DNA of 64,000 nt from assembly GCF_027980145.1 (NCBI RefSeq), contig NZ_JAMZNK010000010.1, forward strand, positions 81,281-145,280, written 5' to 3'. Positions 7,802 through 17,384 of this stretch are shown here, piece by piece. Source of the stretch: Flavobacterium azizsancarii (GTDB lineage Bacteria; Bacteroidota; Bacteroidia; Flavobacteriales; Flavobacteriaceae). The number at the start of each line of letters is the position of its first letter. Positions within the stretch are counted from its first letter, which is position 1. The notes under the pieces were generated by a model that had not been told where the DNA came from, did no database searches, and worked only from the letters and a program-made list of their open reading frames with translations. A program made the translations under genes and the position numbers.

Positions 7802-9901
7802 CTACTTAAAATTCCCAATTCCTTCTTTTAGCCAATGTAAGTATTCTTCAGCATTTACATAACTAATAGTAGGTTTTGAACTGTTTAAATTATTTCCTTC
7901 TAAATCTGTTATGATATACAAAGGCTGTGTATTGGTTTTATATTTTGAAATCATAAAATCAGTCCATTTATCACCAACCGTTATGATTTTATCTCCTGCA
8001 GCTGTTACAAATTGTTGCTCTTCTGGCAACTCACGTTTATCATCTACATAAAGAGAAATCAGAACAACATCATTTTTTAAGATTGGCAATATCATTGGTT
8101 CAGACCAAACGTTGTTTTCCATTTTTCTGCAATTCACACAAGCATAACCTGTAAAATCAAGCATAATTGGTTTGTTGATTGATTTTGCATAGGCAACACC
8201 ATCTTCGTAATCATGAAAAACCATAATACCATGAGGACCTAGTTCTGCTCCGTCAGGAAAACCTTTTATAGATTCTGCACTAACATTTGAATTAGACGAA
8301 CCTCCTACTCCAAACGGGCTTTCGCTATATTGTGGCGGTGGCGGAAAAGCACTAATTAACTTCAATGGTGCTCCCCAAAGTCCCGGAATTAAATATACTG
8401 TAAACACAAGAGTAAGTAATCCTAAATACAATCTGCCTACAGAAATATGCTGTAACGGACTATCATGCGGCAATGAAATTTTCCCGAATAAGTACAACGT
8501 CAATGCTCCAAAAATGGCGATCCAGATTGCTAGGAAAACTTCTCTCTCTAATAAATGCAATTGTAAAACTAAATCAGCATTTGATAAAAATTTAAATGCT
8601 AAAGCCAATTCCAGGAACCCTAAAACTACTTTGACAGTATTCAGCCATCCTCCTGATTTTGGCAGCGAATTCAACCAGCCCGGAAACATAGCAAACAACA
8701 TAAAAGGCAATGCTAATGCTAACGAAAATCCTAACATTCCAACAACCGGAGCAATTCCACCGTTTGAAGCAGCTTCAACCAATAAAGTCCCAACGATTGG
8801 TCCTGTACAAGAGAATGACACAATTGCCAAAGCCAAAGCCATGAACAATATTCCGATTATTCCGCCTCTGTCAGCTTGCTGATCTACTTTATTTCCCCAT
8901 GAATTTGGAAGCATAATTTCGAAGGCACCCAAAAATGAAGTTGCAAAAATGATCAATATCACAAAGAAGATCAAGTTAAACCAAACATCTGTAGACAACG
9001 CATTCAATGCATCTGCACCAAATATTTTAGTAACAACTAATCCTAAAATAACATAAATAGCAATAATAGAGAAACCGTAAATTACAGCATTACGAATTCC
9101 TTTTGCCCTGCTTTTACTTTGTTTCGTGAAGAAACTTACCGTCATTGGGATCATCGGGAAAACGCAAGGTGTTAACAACGCTGCAAATCCTGAAATAAAA
9201 GCGATAAAAAAGATCGTCCATAAACTTCTTGCAGGAGCCTGCTCAGGCATATCTTCTTTTGCAGGAGTTTCAGTAACTGCTGCTTTTCCTGTTTCAGTTT
9301 TAGCATTATTTACGACAGTTTTTGCTGTATCCACAACTAAAGCCGGAACTTTTGTTTCGTCTAATTTCGATTCAGTTACGGCAGCAACCGCATCCATTTT
9401 AAAAGTTGATGGAATAGCAAGTGAGAACTTTTTATTTGAATTGATACAAACTTCTTTACAAACCTGAAAATCAAATTCAACATCAACCGTTTTTAAATTA
9501 GGATTGATAATAGTAATTTCCTGTTCGATATGTGCCTTACCTTCAAAAAAAGTTTCATTAACCCCAAAAACATCATTAAAAGCGGTTCTTGTTTTTCTTT
9601 CTTTAGCTTTTCCAACTAAATTATAATTTCCTTTTTGATTTTGAAATGTAATTTCTAACGCAAGCGGTCCACCATCAGGTGTAAATTGCGAATACATATG
9701 CCAGTCTTTTTCAATCGTTCCGTCGAAAATTAAAACAGCATTATTACCTGCTTTCTTTTCAATTTTTGAAGTCCATTTTACCGGCTCCAGGATTTGAGCA
9801 TTACCTTTTGAAAAAGCGAACAAAAAAAACAAGAAAAACACAATAGTTTTATTCCAGATATTTTTTGACATTATTGCTTGATGATGTTGATTAAAGTTCA
9901 T
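7802..9901 (-). CDS. dsbD: DsbD-like thiol:disulfide interchange protein (CcdA-type membrane domain plus thioredoxin domain)
   Basis: A 699-residue protein that would carry electrons from cytoplasmic thioredoxin to periplasmic partners. Order: signal/anchor (about 19-36); periplasmic N-terminal domain with paired Cys148/Cys152 (QVCKEVC); Ala/Thr-rich linker (about 170-225); membrane domain of about eight helices with TPCVFPMIPM (Cys246) and SCTGPIVG (Cys365); and a C-terminal thioredoxin-like domain with CVNC (Cys588/Cys591). All three cysteine pairs of DsbD are present. The first ATG overlaps the tilS stop as ATGA, which suggests translational coupling. The ATG ten codons later (position 9871, MSKNIWNKT) gives a more conventional signal peptide and is a serious alternative start. 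tilS lies directly upstream in the same transcription unit. Confidence 0.9.
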   Translation of the reverse strand: MNFNQHHQAIMSKNIWNKTIVFFLFFLFAFSKGNAQILEPVKWTSKIEKKAGNNAVLIFDGTIEKDWHMYSQFTPDGGPLALEITFQNQKGNYNLVGKAKERKTRTAFNDVFGVNETFFEGKAHIEQEITIINPNLKTVDVEFDFQVCKEVCINSNKKFSLAIPSTFKMDAVAAVTESKLDETKVPALVVDTAKTVVNNAKTETGKAAVTETPAKEDMPEQAPARSLWTIFFIAFISGFAALLTPCVFPMIPMTVSFFTKQSKSRAKGIRNAVIYGFSIIAIYVILGLVVTKIFGADALNALSTDVWFNLIFFVILIIFATSFLGAFEIMLPNSWGNKVDQQADRGGIIGILFMALALAIVSFSCTGPIVGTLLVEAASNGGIAPVVGMLGFSLALALPFMLFAMFPGWLNSLPKSGGWLNTVKVVLGFLELALAFKFLSNADLVLQLHLLEREVFLAIWIAIFGALTLYLFGKISLPHDSPLQHISVGRLYLGLLTLVFTVYLIPGLWGAPLKLISAFPPPPQYSESPFGVGGSSNSNVSAESIKGFPDGAELGPHGIMVFHDYEDGVAYAKSINKPIMLDFTGYACVNCRKMENNVWSEPMILPILKNDVVLISLYVDDKRELPEEQQFVTAAGDKIITVGDKWTDFMISKYKTNTQPLYIITDLEGNNLNSSKPTISYVNAEEYLHWLKEGIGNFK

Positions 9902-11211
9902 GATTCTAATTCTATTTTAAGTATTCGATTTGTGGCATTTTCAATTCTAAAACGATCGTCCTGTCTGATTCCAATAACCCATACAATCTGATTATCAGAA
10001 CACAGAATCCATATTTTTTCTTTTTCGATCAGGGATAATTTTTCATCTTTAAAAAGTTTACTCACTTTTTTAGACTTCCCCTCCATTCCAAAAGGATAAA
10101 AAACATCCCCCTCCTTCCATTTACGTAAAATCAAGGGAAATTGGATTTTTTCAGCGTCGACAAATATAGCTTTATTTGCATCTATTGCTATGTGACTTAC
10201 GTTACAAAGCTTTAATTTTAAGGGAAAATTAACTTCTTTATCGTTTGCAGTAATTTCAAATTCTTCCTTTTCTGACATTTCAGAAATTGGGCTTAAAATC
10301 AAAGTATTTCTATTTTTTAATAAGCGAAATTCAGATGAAAGCACTTGTTTACCTGATTGTCCGTCGACCAAATCATAAATATCGTTCCATGCCAAAAAAC
10401 CAAATTCATTCAGCCATTGGTACAAATACGATTTATAATTGGGTAATTTTTTAAGCTGCTTCAAGTCGAAATGAATATCATCCCCTTCTTCTTTAGCTAC
10501 TTGCTGGTAAATCATAATCGAAGCATCTTCGACCATTACCTGCGATTCCTGCAAATACGATTGTGTTTTCTGAAAAGCATTCAAAAAGTTAGGATTGATT
10601 TCTTTCAGCATTGGAACCAAATCATGACGAATCTTATTTCTAAGATATTTATTCGACGCATTACTGCTGTCTTCTCGCCACTCAATACCATTCTCTTCAG
10701 CATATTTCAGGATTTCATCTCTGGAAAATGGCAATAACGGACGAATAATCCGATCGTTCTCTTCCGGAATCCCTATCAATCCTTCCAATCCTGTTCCACG
10801 GGTTAAGTTAATGATAAAAGTTTCGAGATTATCGTCAGCATGATGTGCAGTTAAGATATAATCGAAATTTTCGGTTTCTAAAAGTTCATAAAACCAACTA
10901 TAACGTAATTCACGTGCTGCAACTTGTGTCGACAATTTATAATCTTTCGCAAAAGCTTCAGTATCAAATTGAGTAATAAATACAGAAATATTATTCTGAT
11001 CACAATAATCCTGAATAAAACTTTGATCACCAAAACTTTCTAATCCGCGCAGTTGAAAATTGCAATGCAAGACGGCAATTTCATACGGCAATTGCTTTAT
11101 TAAATGCAATAGGACCATACTGTCTAAACCTCCGCTAACGGCCAGAAATAGTTTTTTATCTTCCAAAAATGGAAACCTTGAAACGATATGATTTTGAAAT
11201 TTTGAAAACAT
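9898..11211 (-). CDS. tilS: tRNA(Ile)-lysidine synthase
   Basis: A 437-residue cytosolic N-type ATP pyrophosphatase that converts C34 to lysidine in the CAU-anticodon tRNA-Ile, allowing AUA decoding. The PP-loop SGGLDS is at residues 26-31, followed by the family-specific HHADDNLETFIINL segment and RPLLPFSRDEI. The N-terminal catalytic region covers roughly 1-220, and the C-terminal tRNA-binding module (FPLILRKWKEGD, then a short lysine-rich stretch) about 365-437. Length is normal. The stop overlaps the dsbD-like start by four bases, so the two genes form an operon. Essential in most bacteria. Confidence 0.95.
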   Translation of the reverse strand: MFSKFQNHIVSRFPFLEDKKLFLAVSGGLDSMVLLHLIKQLPYEIAVLHCNFQLRGLESFGDQSFIQDYCDQNNISVFITQFDTEAFAKDYKLSTQVAARELRYSWFYELLETENFDYILTAHHADDNLETFIINLTRGTGLEGLIGIPEENDRIIRPLLPFSRDEILKYAEENGIEWREDSSNASNKYLRNKIRHDLVPMLKEINPNFLNAFQKTQSYLQESQVMVEDASIMIYQQVAKEEGDDIHFDLKQLKKLPNYKSYLYQWLNEFGFLAWNDIYDLVDGQSGKQVLSSEFRLLKNRNTLILSPISEMSEKEEFEITANDKEVNFPLKLKLCNVSHIAIDANKAIFVDAEKIQFPLILRKWKEGDVFYPFGMEGKSKKVSKLFKDEKLSLIEKEKIWILCSDNQIVWVIGIRQDDRFRIENATNRILKIELES

Positions 11212-11306
11212 TTGATAAATGTAAAAAATTAAATTCGTTCTATTTTTAAATGAAATGTTAAGCGTGTATTTTTTGCCACTAATTTTACTATTGCTCTATT
11301 TTTTTT

Positions 11307-12015
11307 GCCATGAATTGCACGAATTATTTTTTAACGCAGATTAAAAAAGATTTCAGCAGATTCACGCAAATCAGTTTTAATAAAAATCTTTTCAAATCTG
11401 CTTAAATCTGCAGAATCTGCGTGAAACAAAATCATTATAATCCTTTAATCTGTGGCTGTACTTTTTCGCCACGAATTGCACGAATTAGCACGAATTATTT
11501 TTTAATGCAGATTTAAAAAAGATTTCAGCAGATTAATGCAAATCAATTTTAATAAAAATCATTTTAATCCTTTAATCTGGGGCTATATTTTTTGCCACGA
11601 ATTGCACGAATTAGCACGAATTATTTTTTAATACAGATTAAAAAAAAATCAGCAGATTCACGCAATTAATTTTAATAAAAATCTTTTCAAATCTGCTTTA
11701 ATCTGCAGGATCTGCGTGAAACAAAATCGTTATAATCCTTTAATCTGTGGCTATGATTTTCGCCACGAATTGCGCAAATTAGCACGAATTATTTTTTAAC
11801 GCAGATTAAAAAGGTTTCAGCAGATTAATGCAAATCAATTTTAATAAAAATCATTTTAAATCTGCTTTAATCTGCAGAATCTACGTGAAACAAAATCATT
11901 ATAATCCTTATAATCTGTGGCTATACTTTTTCGCTACGAATTGCACAAATTTTCACTAATTAAATTACATTAAGCTAATAAAAAATTCGCGCTAATTAGT
12001 GTAATTCGTGGCTAA
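11307..12015. repeat. tandem array of degenerate ~125-170 bp intergenic repeats
   Basis: The 820 bp between tilS and pabB hold no gene. Four near-complete units start at about 11307, 11468, 11594 and 11762, and a partial one at 11933. Each opens with GCCACGAATTGCACGAATTA, continues with TTTTTAACGCAGATTAAAAA and a CAGCAGATT segment, then ATCTGCTTTAATCTGCAG and TCTGCGTGAAACAAAATC, and closes with AATCTGTGGCTATA. The ACGCAGATT and AATCTGCGT parts are inverted, so each unit can fold into a long imperfect hairpin. The second unit lacks about 45 bp of the second arm. Related single copies lie at about 19650, 27290-27400 and 53100. Confidence 0.85.
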
Positions 12016-12032
12016 CTTTTTTTTTAAAAAAC

Positions 12033-13319
12033 TTACTGCAAAACTTCATGCATCGCCTTAGCCTTCAGCAAACATTCTTCGTATTCTTTTTCAGGGATTG
12101 ATTGTGCTGTAATGGCGCTCCCTACTGAAAACGAAACGTATTTATTTTCCTGATTGTACAAAATACTTCTGATTACGACATTAAAATCAAAATCGCCTTC
12201 GGGTGTAAAATAGCCAATAGCTCCGCTGTATAAACCGCGTTTAGTTTCTTCGAGATTTTCGATAATTTTCATTACCGAAATCTTCGGTGCTCCTGTCATG
12301 CTACCCATTGGAAAAGTTGTTTTTAAAACATCAATAGGCGAATATTGAGGATCTAACTTTGAAGTTATCGTAGAAATCATTTGATGTACCTGCAAAAACG
12401 AATAGATTTTGCAAAGCTCAACCACTTCTACAGAACCTTTTTGTGCGGTGTGAGACAAATCATTCCGAACCAGGTCTGTAATCATAATATTTTCAGCGCG
12501 TTCTTTCGAATCTGATGCTAAAAATTGTTTTGATTTTTCATCTTCAATTGGGTCAGAAAACCGCTTTGATGTTCCTTTTATGGGTTGTGAAATCAGAGTC
12601 TCTCCTACTTTTTTCAGATAACGTTCCGGAGACGCTGAAAGCAAAAATTGTTTATTATTTTTAAAAAATGCAGAAAACGGGGCTTGTGAAATTGCATTTA
12701 ATTTTTGAAATTTCTCCAGCGGATTTATGATTGCATTTTCTGCAAAAAACTCCATGCAAAAATTGGCTTCATACATATCTCCTTTATGAATATGTCTGAG
12801 CATTGCGCTTACTTTTTCGACATACGATTCTTTCGAAATTCTTTGCTGTACATCGACTTTACTCAGTGTTTCGAAAGTATTAAATTCATTTTGAACAATC
12901 TCATCAAAATCATCTTCGACCTCATCATCGCAAAGGAATAAATATTTAATTTCCAGCTGATTTCCTTTCAATACCATTATTTTTTTTGGCTGAAAGAAAA
13001 ACAAATCAGGAAAATCTAATCCATCAAAATTACTTGATTTTAACTCTTCGACATTATTCTTCAAATCATAAGAAAGATAACCAAAAAGCCAGTCTTTAGT
13101 CGTTTGCTGATATTGTTTTAAATCGTCGAAGGCATTATGGAAATCAGTTTTTAACGAAGTAAAAGCATCTACAGCTAACATACAATCAAAACTGGAATAT
13201 TCTTGCGGATACGAATTGCTGTCTAAAAAAACTACTTCGCGAAATTGTTGCGACCAGCTTAATAGTTGTTGCTTCAAGTGCTCTGGATTTGCAATATGTT
13301 TATGAATGGAAACTCTCAA
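12033..13319 (-). CDS. pabB: aminodeoxychorismate synthase component I (chorismate-binding enzyme)
   Basis: A cytosolic enzyme that aminates chorismate to 4-amino-4-deoxychorismate for folate synthesis. It carries the chorismate-binding signature: QPIKGTSKRF, ERAENIMITDLVRNDL, FPMGSMTGAPK and GLYSGAIGYF. The short N-terminal region and PabB-like PIKGT favour PabB over TrpE or isochorismate synthases, though TrpE-like activity cannot be excluded. The frame is open to a TTG at 13343, but that codon overlaps a -7-like element. The TTG at 13319 gives an N-terminus reading MRVSIHKHI and 428 residues, and is preferred. No amidotransferase (pabA) or lyase (pabC) gene is adjacent. Confidence 0.88.
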   Translation of the reverse strand: MRVSIHKHIANPEHLKQQLLSWSQQFREVVFLDSNSYPQEYSSFDCMLAVDAFTSLKTDFHNAFDDLKQYQQTTKDWLFGYLSYDLKNNVEELKSSNFDGLDFPDLFFFQPKKIMVLKGNQLEIKYLFLCDDEVEDDFDEIVQNEFNTFETLSKVDVQQRISKESYVEKVSAMLRHIHKGDMYEANFCMEFFAENAIINPLEKFQKLNAISQAPFSAFFKNNKQFLLSASPERYLKKVGETLISQPIKGTSKRFSDPIEDEKSKQFLASDSKERAENIMITDLVRNDLSHTAQKGSVEVVELCKIYSFLQVHQMISTITSKLDPQYSPIDVLKTTFPMGSMTGAPKISVMKIIENLEETKRGLYSGAIGYFTPEGDFDFNVVIRSILYNQENKYVSFSVGSAITAQSIPEKEYEECLLKAKAMHEVLQ

Positions 13320-13340
13320 AAATAAATAAATTTTAGATTC

Positions 13341-13348
13341 CAAAATTA
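13341..13348 (-). promoter_or_regulatory. -7-type promoter element of pabB
   Basis: On the minus strand this reads TAATTTTG, an exact match to TAnnTTTG, 21 bp upstream of the preferred TTG start at 13319. It argues against the more upstream TTG at 13343, which it overlaps. Confidence 0.45.
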
Positions 13349-13401
13349 CGACAAAAAAAATCCCTCGATAAAAGAATAGTCAAAAATTATTAATTGCCTA
13401 A

Positions 13402-13512
13402 AAGTCGCCGTATTTTCCTGAATCCATCTTTGTATTTCTTATTAATTTATGGCCCTTTATTTTGATTGGCGCAGGTGGATTTATCCTTTACAAGAAATAC
13501 ATAAAGAAATAG
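13402..13512 (+). pseudogene. possible remnant of a small membrane protein
   Basis: In the 400-bp gap between pabB and the DoxX-like gene, one forward frame reads LINLWPFILIGAGGFILY and ends KKYIKK-stop (TAG at 13510-13512). A hydrophobic helix with a lysine-rich tail, starting from a Trp-Pro pair, resembles the membrane repeats of LiaF/DUF5668-like proteins. The frame has no ATG after the upstream TAA at 13399, so it looks like a decayed fragment. The rest of the gap (13513-13722) shows nothing codable. Confidence 0.3.
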
Positions 13513-13722
13513 CAAAAGTGTTAAAAAAACAGCAATTTAGTAAGTAAAAATTCGTTATATTTGATATAGCATTGTATTAATCCTAAAATAGGTTGAATAG
13601 ATTGTAAAATTCTCAATAAAAAAGCCTTAAAAATCAAATACCATTTCAATTGAGGATTTAGATTATATCACTTTTCAAAAAATAATTATACTTTTTTAAC
13701 GTATCTAAAAATCCTAAGTATT

Positions 13723-14100
13723 ATGAAAATTGCTACTATTATTGTCCGCGTTTTAATTGGCCTTTTATTTCTTTTTGCCTCTATTAGTTTTTTCTTTCAT
13801 TTGATGCCTGCAGAACCAGCTACAAATGATGACTTTAAAGCTTTTAATACTGGTTTACTGGCCTCTACTTATTTAATGCCTTTAGCGAAATCAATCGAAT
13901 TGCTTTGCGGAATTGCTTTTGTAACTGGCCGCTACGTAACGTTAGCTAATATTTTGATCTTACCGATAACGGTAAATATCTTGTTTATCAATTATTTTCT
14001 GACTCCTGAAGGTTTGCCAATTGCGGCATTGCTCTTTCTTGCTAATTTATTTTTGATTTACAGATATTGGGATAATTATAAAACTGTTTTTACGAGATAA
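13723..14100 (+). CDS. DoxX-like four-helix membrane protein
   Basis: A 125-residue integral membrane protein with four predicted helices (about 5-25, 45-65, 70-95 and 97-118). It fits the DoxX/DoxD-like family: an N-terminal RVLIGLLFLFASI helix, an ELLCGIAFVTGRY second segment typical of this fold, and a short basic C-terminus (YWDNYKTVFTR). The function of most small DoxX-like proteins is unknown; some are linked to redox or membrane stress. Single gene, followed by a strong terminator shared with the convergent lipocalin gene. Confidence 0.7.
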   Translation: MKIATIIVRVLIGLLFLFASISFFFHLMPAEPATNDDFKAFNTGLLASTYLMPLAKSIELLCGIAFVTGRYVTLANILILPITVNILFINYFLTPEGLPIAALLFLANLFLIYRYWDNYKTVFTR

Positions 14101-14120
14101 CTTATTTGTACTTAAAAATA

Positions 14121-14160
14121 CGGAAGCCCGATACTTTTTGAGCATCGGGCTTCTTATTTA
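14121..14160. terminator. intrinsic terminator between DoxX-like gene and lipocalin
   Basis: GAAGCCCGAT (14123-14132) pairs perfectly with ATCGGGCTTC (14144-14153), followed by a T-rich tail. It sits between convergent genes. Confidence 0.85.
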
Positions 14161-14229
14161 ATAAAGATTCAACGTTTATAATCTTTATTAATTTATCGTG
14201 TCACGGCATTTAACAGTAATCCGTTTTCA

Positions 14230-14772
14230 TTAATTTGCTTTATCATGTTTTACCCAAACTAAATCTGAGATTTCATATCCTATTTCTCTGGCTTTAATTA
14301 GAAAATCTGCTTTTATACTTTCGGGGATTGTCGTTTCTCTGGAAAGTATCCACAAGTATTTTAAATTTTCGCCGGCAACAAGTGCATATTTATAGTTGTC
14401 TTCAACAGCAATCACATTATATCCGGCATAAAATGGACCAAAGAAGGAAACTTTCAGCATTCCGACATTATCGCTTTTAGCAAACTTAGCTTTACCTATA
14501 CTTTGCTCCCATTTTTCTTTTTTTTCGTCATAACCTTTATTATCAACTTTGATTGTTCCGTTATCATTGAGAGAATATTCGGCTGTAACATTATTCAGTC
14601 CTTTTTCATATTTAAAATCAAGTCTGGCAATTTCGTACCACTTTCCTAAATATTTCGATTTGTCAAAATTAGTAACTGCTTTTGCATTTTTGGGAATTGT
14701 AGTACCACAAGAATAAAGTGCGAGAGCTATTCCTGCTCCAACTAAAACGGGAGCTATATATCTATTTTTCAT
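14230..14772 (-). CDS. blc: lipocalin-family lipoprotein (Blc-like)
   Basis: A 180-residue lipoprotein. A hydrophobic N-terminus ends in a lipobox-like LYSC with Cys22, so the protein is probably lipid-anchored in the outer membrane. The lipocalin signature follows at once (YLGKWYEIARLD, residues 41-52), then FGPFYAGYNVIAVEDNYK and a YLWILSRE strand near the C-terminus, as in bacterial Blc. Blc-type lipocalins bind fatty acids or lysophospholipids and are usually induced by envelope stress. The length is typical. Monocistronic and convergent with the DoxX-like gene. Confidence 0.9.
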   Translation of the reverse strand: MKNRYIAPVLVGAGIALALYSCGTTIPKNAKAVTNFDKSKYLGKWYEIARLDFKYEKGLNNVTAEYSLNDNGTIKVDNKGYDEKKEKWEQSIGKAKFAKSDNVGMLKVSFFGPFYAGYNVIAVEDNYKYALVAGENLKYLWILSRETTIPESIKADFLIKAREIGYEISDLVWVKHDKAN

Positions 14773-14916
14773 AACGATCTATTTTTGTATAAAGCTACAA
14801 ATACCGTAAAGCATTTATTTTACACAATTTAAAATAACATTTACAACTTTATTGGTTTTAAGAAAGAAGATTTTCTGCTGAAAATTATATATTTGATCAA
14901 TCAACAACTCCATTAA

Positions 14917-15570
14917 ATGAAAAAATATATCTTATTAGCTTTCTTATCTTTTTATTATTTTTCTAACGCTCAATCGATACAATCTGTTGATTCATTAACT
15001 ACTGAAATATGTAAATCATTGATTCAGAATAAAAACCTGAATAATGAAATCAGAATCAATACTATAAACAATTCCCACATTACGCCTTATTTAGCAAAGT
15101 TTAATGATAGTCTGGTTCAAAAAAAAGCTTTTGAACTTATATTCTATAGATTACAAAAAAACTGTAATGAATTTGTAGCACTTTTTCCTAATAAGGCAGA
15201 AGAAAGGACCTGGTCTATGCAAGAGGAAAAACCTGTCGAGAAAATAGCGAAGGCAAAGTGTAATCAATTCGACAAGACTTCAAAATATTATTATATCGAG
15301 AACGATGGCAATAAGGTAGCAGTAACTTTAAAGGATAATTTGTGGACTGAGCAATTTTCTGATAATACTTTTTCAAAACTTCATTATCGAAAAAAAGGCA
15401 ATTGCGAATTTGAACTGGAATTCATTGAAAGCAATAATATCTCAAGGGGAAATTTAAGTATTAAAGGCGATAAATACCTCTATAAAATATACGATGAAGA
15501 AAATGAAACGTATAGTCTTTATACTAAAAACAAAGAAACCTACTATATTTTTAAAATCGTAAAAGAATAA
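14917..15570 (+). CDS. exported protein of unknown function
   Basis: A 217-residue protein not recognised as a known family. Residues 1-18 form a signal peptide (MKKYILLAFLSFYYFSNA, then QS), so it is periplasmic or surface-exposed. The mature N-terminal half is helical and rich in Asn/Lys and includes FYRLQKNCNEFVALFP. The C-terminal half looks all-beta, with strands such as KYYYIENDGNKVAVTLKD and YSLYTKNKETYYIFKIV. Two cysteines lie close to predicted turns. It is alone between the lipocalin and lpd, with its own terminator. Confidence 0.75.
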   Translation: MKKYILLAFLSFYYFSNAQSIQSVDSLTTEICKSLIQNKNLNNEIRINTINNSHITPYLAKFNDSLVQKKAFELIFYRLQKNCNEFVALFPNKAEERTWSMQEEKPVEKIAKAKCNQFDKTSKYYYIENDGNKVAVTLKDNLWTEQFSDNTFSKLHYRKKGNCEFELEFIESNNISRGNLSIKGDKYLYKIYDEENETYSLYTKNKETYYIFKIVKE

Positions 15571-15614
15571 AAAAACCGCTAATTCCAAAACTTCGGAATT
15601 AGAGGTTTTTTAAA
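15571..15614. terminator. bidirectional intrinsic terminator
   Basis: AAAAACCGCTAATTCC and GGAATTAGAGGTTTTTT form a long stem with A and T tracts on opposite sides. It serves the exported-protein gene and the convergent lpd gene. Confidence 0.85.
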
Positions 15615-15632
15615 ATTATGATTTAACGTAAA

Positions 15633-17036
15633 TTATACGTGTAATGCTCTATTATCTGTAGCCGCTAATGCTGCTTCTTTTACTGCTTCAGCAAAAGTTG
15701 GATGTGCATGACTCATTCTTGAAATATCTTCAGCAGAAGCTTTGAATTCCATAGCAGTAACCGCTTCAGCAATTAAATCTGCAGTACGGGCTCCAATCAT
15801 GTGAACTCCTAAAACCTCATCTGTTTTAGCATCAGCAATGATTTTTACGAATCCGTCTAAATCTCCACTTGCTCTTGCACGACCTAAAGCTTTAAAAGGA
15901 AAACTTCCTACTTTGTATTCAGTTCCAGAAGCTTTAACCTGCTCTTCTGTTTGTCCAACTGCAGCAACTTCCGGCCAGGTATAAACTACACCAGGAATTA
16001 AGTTATAATCGATATGTGGTTTTTGACCTGCTAAGGTTTCAGCAACCATAGTTCCTTCTTCTTCTGCTTTGTGTGCTAACATTGCTCCACGAACAACATC
16101 ACCAATTGCATAAATATTAGGAACGTTAGTTTGTAAATGATCGTTTACTTCTACTTGTCCTCTGTCTGAAATTTTAACTCCTGCTTTGTCAGCATTTAAT
16201 CCGTCTGTGTACGGACGACGACCAACAGAAACTAATGAATAATCTCCTTCTAAAGTGATTGTTTCTCCTTTTGCATTTTCAGCCTGAACGACAACAGCAT
16301 CACCGTTTCTTTCTACTGATTTTACTTTGTGAGAAACGTAGAATTTCATTCCTTGTTTTTTCAATACTTTAGTCAATTCCTTAGACAAAGAACTATCCAT
16401 TCCGGGAATGATTCTGTCCATGAATTCTACTACAGAAACTTGTGCTCCTAAACGCAAGTAAACTTGTCCAAGCTCGATTCCGATAACTCCACCACCAATA
16501 ATTACTAAGTGTTTTGGCACTTCTTTTAAAGCCAATGCTTCAGTAGAAGTGATAATTCTTTCTTTATCAATTTTGATAAATGGCAAAGAAGATGGTTTTG
16601 AACCTGTAGCGATTACAGCATATTTTGTTTCGATAGTTTCAGAAGTTCCGTCAGCTTTTGCAACTGCAATGTGCGTTGCGTCTACGAAAGATCCTAAACC
16701 GTTGAAAACAGTAATTTTATTTTTATCCATTAGGTAGTTGATTCCACCTACGGTTTGATCTACAACTGCTTGTTTACGAGCAATCATTTTCTCTAAATTG
16801 ACTTTTACTTCACCCGAAACTTCGATTCCGTGATCTGCAAAATGTGCAATTTCTGCATAATGATGAGAAGATGATAATAATGCTTTTGAAGGAATACAAC
16901 CTACGTTAAGGCAAGTTCCGCCTAATGAATTATATTTTTCTACAATCGCAGTTTTGAAACCTAATTGTGCGCAACGAATTGCTGATACATATCCTCCAGG
17001 ACCTGAACCTATAATGACTACGTCAAATGAACTCAT
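15633..17036 (-). CDS. lpdA: dihydrolipoyl dehydrogenase (E3)
   Basis: A 467-residue FAD-dependent pyridine nucleotide-disulfide oxidoreductase, the E3 component of 2-oxoacid dehydrogenase complexes and possibly of the glycine cleavage system. Visible: the FAD-binding GSGPGGY at 10-16, the redox-active pair Cys42/Cys47 in GGTCLNVGCIPSK, the NAD-binding IIGGGVIGIELG, a second FAD contact (YAIGDVVRG), and the dimer-interface His-Glu base in SHAHPTFAEAVKEA. Length and motifs are complete. The gene is not next to E1/E2 genes, so it may be the shared E3. Confidence 0.95.
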   Translation of the reverse strand: MSSFDVVIIGSGPGGYVSAIRCAQLGFKTAIVEKYNSLGGTCLNVGCIPSKALLSSSHHYAEIAHFADHGIEVSGEVKVNLEKMIARKQAVVDQTVGGINYLMDKNKITVFNGLGSFVDATHIAVAKADGTSETIETKYAVIATGSKPSSLPFIKIDKERIITSTEALALKEVPKHLVIIGGGVIGIELGQVYLRLGAQVSVVEFMDRIIPGMDSSLSKELTKVLKKQGMKFYVSHKVKSVERNGDAVVVQAENAKGETITLEGDYSLVSVGRRPYTDGLNADKAGVKISDRGQVEVNDHLQTNVPNIYAIGDVVRGAMLAHKAEEEGTMVAETLAGQKPHIDYNLIPGVVYTWPEVAAVGQTEEQVKASGTEYKVGSFPFKALGRARASGDLDGFVKIIADAKTDEVLGVHMIGARTADLIAEAVTAMEFKASAEDISRMSHAHPTFAEAVKEAALAATDNRALHV

Positions 17037-17149
17037 AGTTTGTCTATTTTATTTTTAGCGATACAAAATTAAGGAATAAAGTTTTGTTTAAAGTTTAAAT
17101 CTCAATGTTTTTTGTGTGAAATTTTGGGTGGAGGGTTTTGCTAAGAAGT

Positions 17150-17240
17150 TTTGTTTTTTTACCACGAAGTCTCGAAGGTACAAAGTTTTTTTTACCGCGA
17201 AGTTCGCGAAGAGTTACGCGAAAGCTCGCAAAGTTGTTGT
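17150..17240. repeat. short degenerate repeats of the CGCGAAG/CGCAAAG type
   Basis: Upstream of lpdA, a run of related short words (ACCACGAAGTCTCGAAGG, ACCGCGAAGTTCGCGAAGAG, CGCGAAAGCTCGCAAAG) forms overlapping imperfect palindromes. No gene is supported from 17037 to 17531. Confidence 0.5.
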
Positions 17241-17384
17241 TTTTTAGTCTCGTGAAGAGACGCAAATTTTTTAAATTTTCTTTTTGATTTTGAAAATGAA
17301 AAAGAATGTTTCAGGCTGATTTTACAGATAAAGCAGTTTTAAAAAAACTTAGAAGTCACATAGTCGCAAAGCTTATACATAAAC

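Noticed and set aside
8514..9467. Two plus-strand frames (122 and 113 codons) inside the dsbD-like gene
   Set aside because: They are antisense to a gene with complete motifs; their composition mirrors its membrane helices.
11307..12015. Possible CRISPR array
   Set aside because: Repeat units are 125-170 bp, degenerate and contiguous, with no short constant repeat, no unique spacers and no cas genes nearby.
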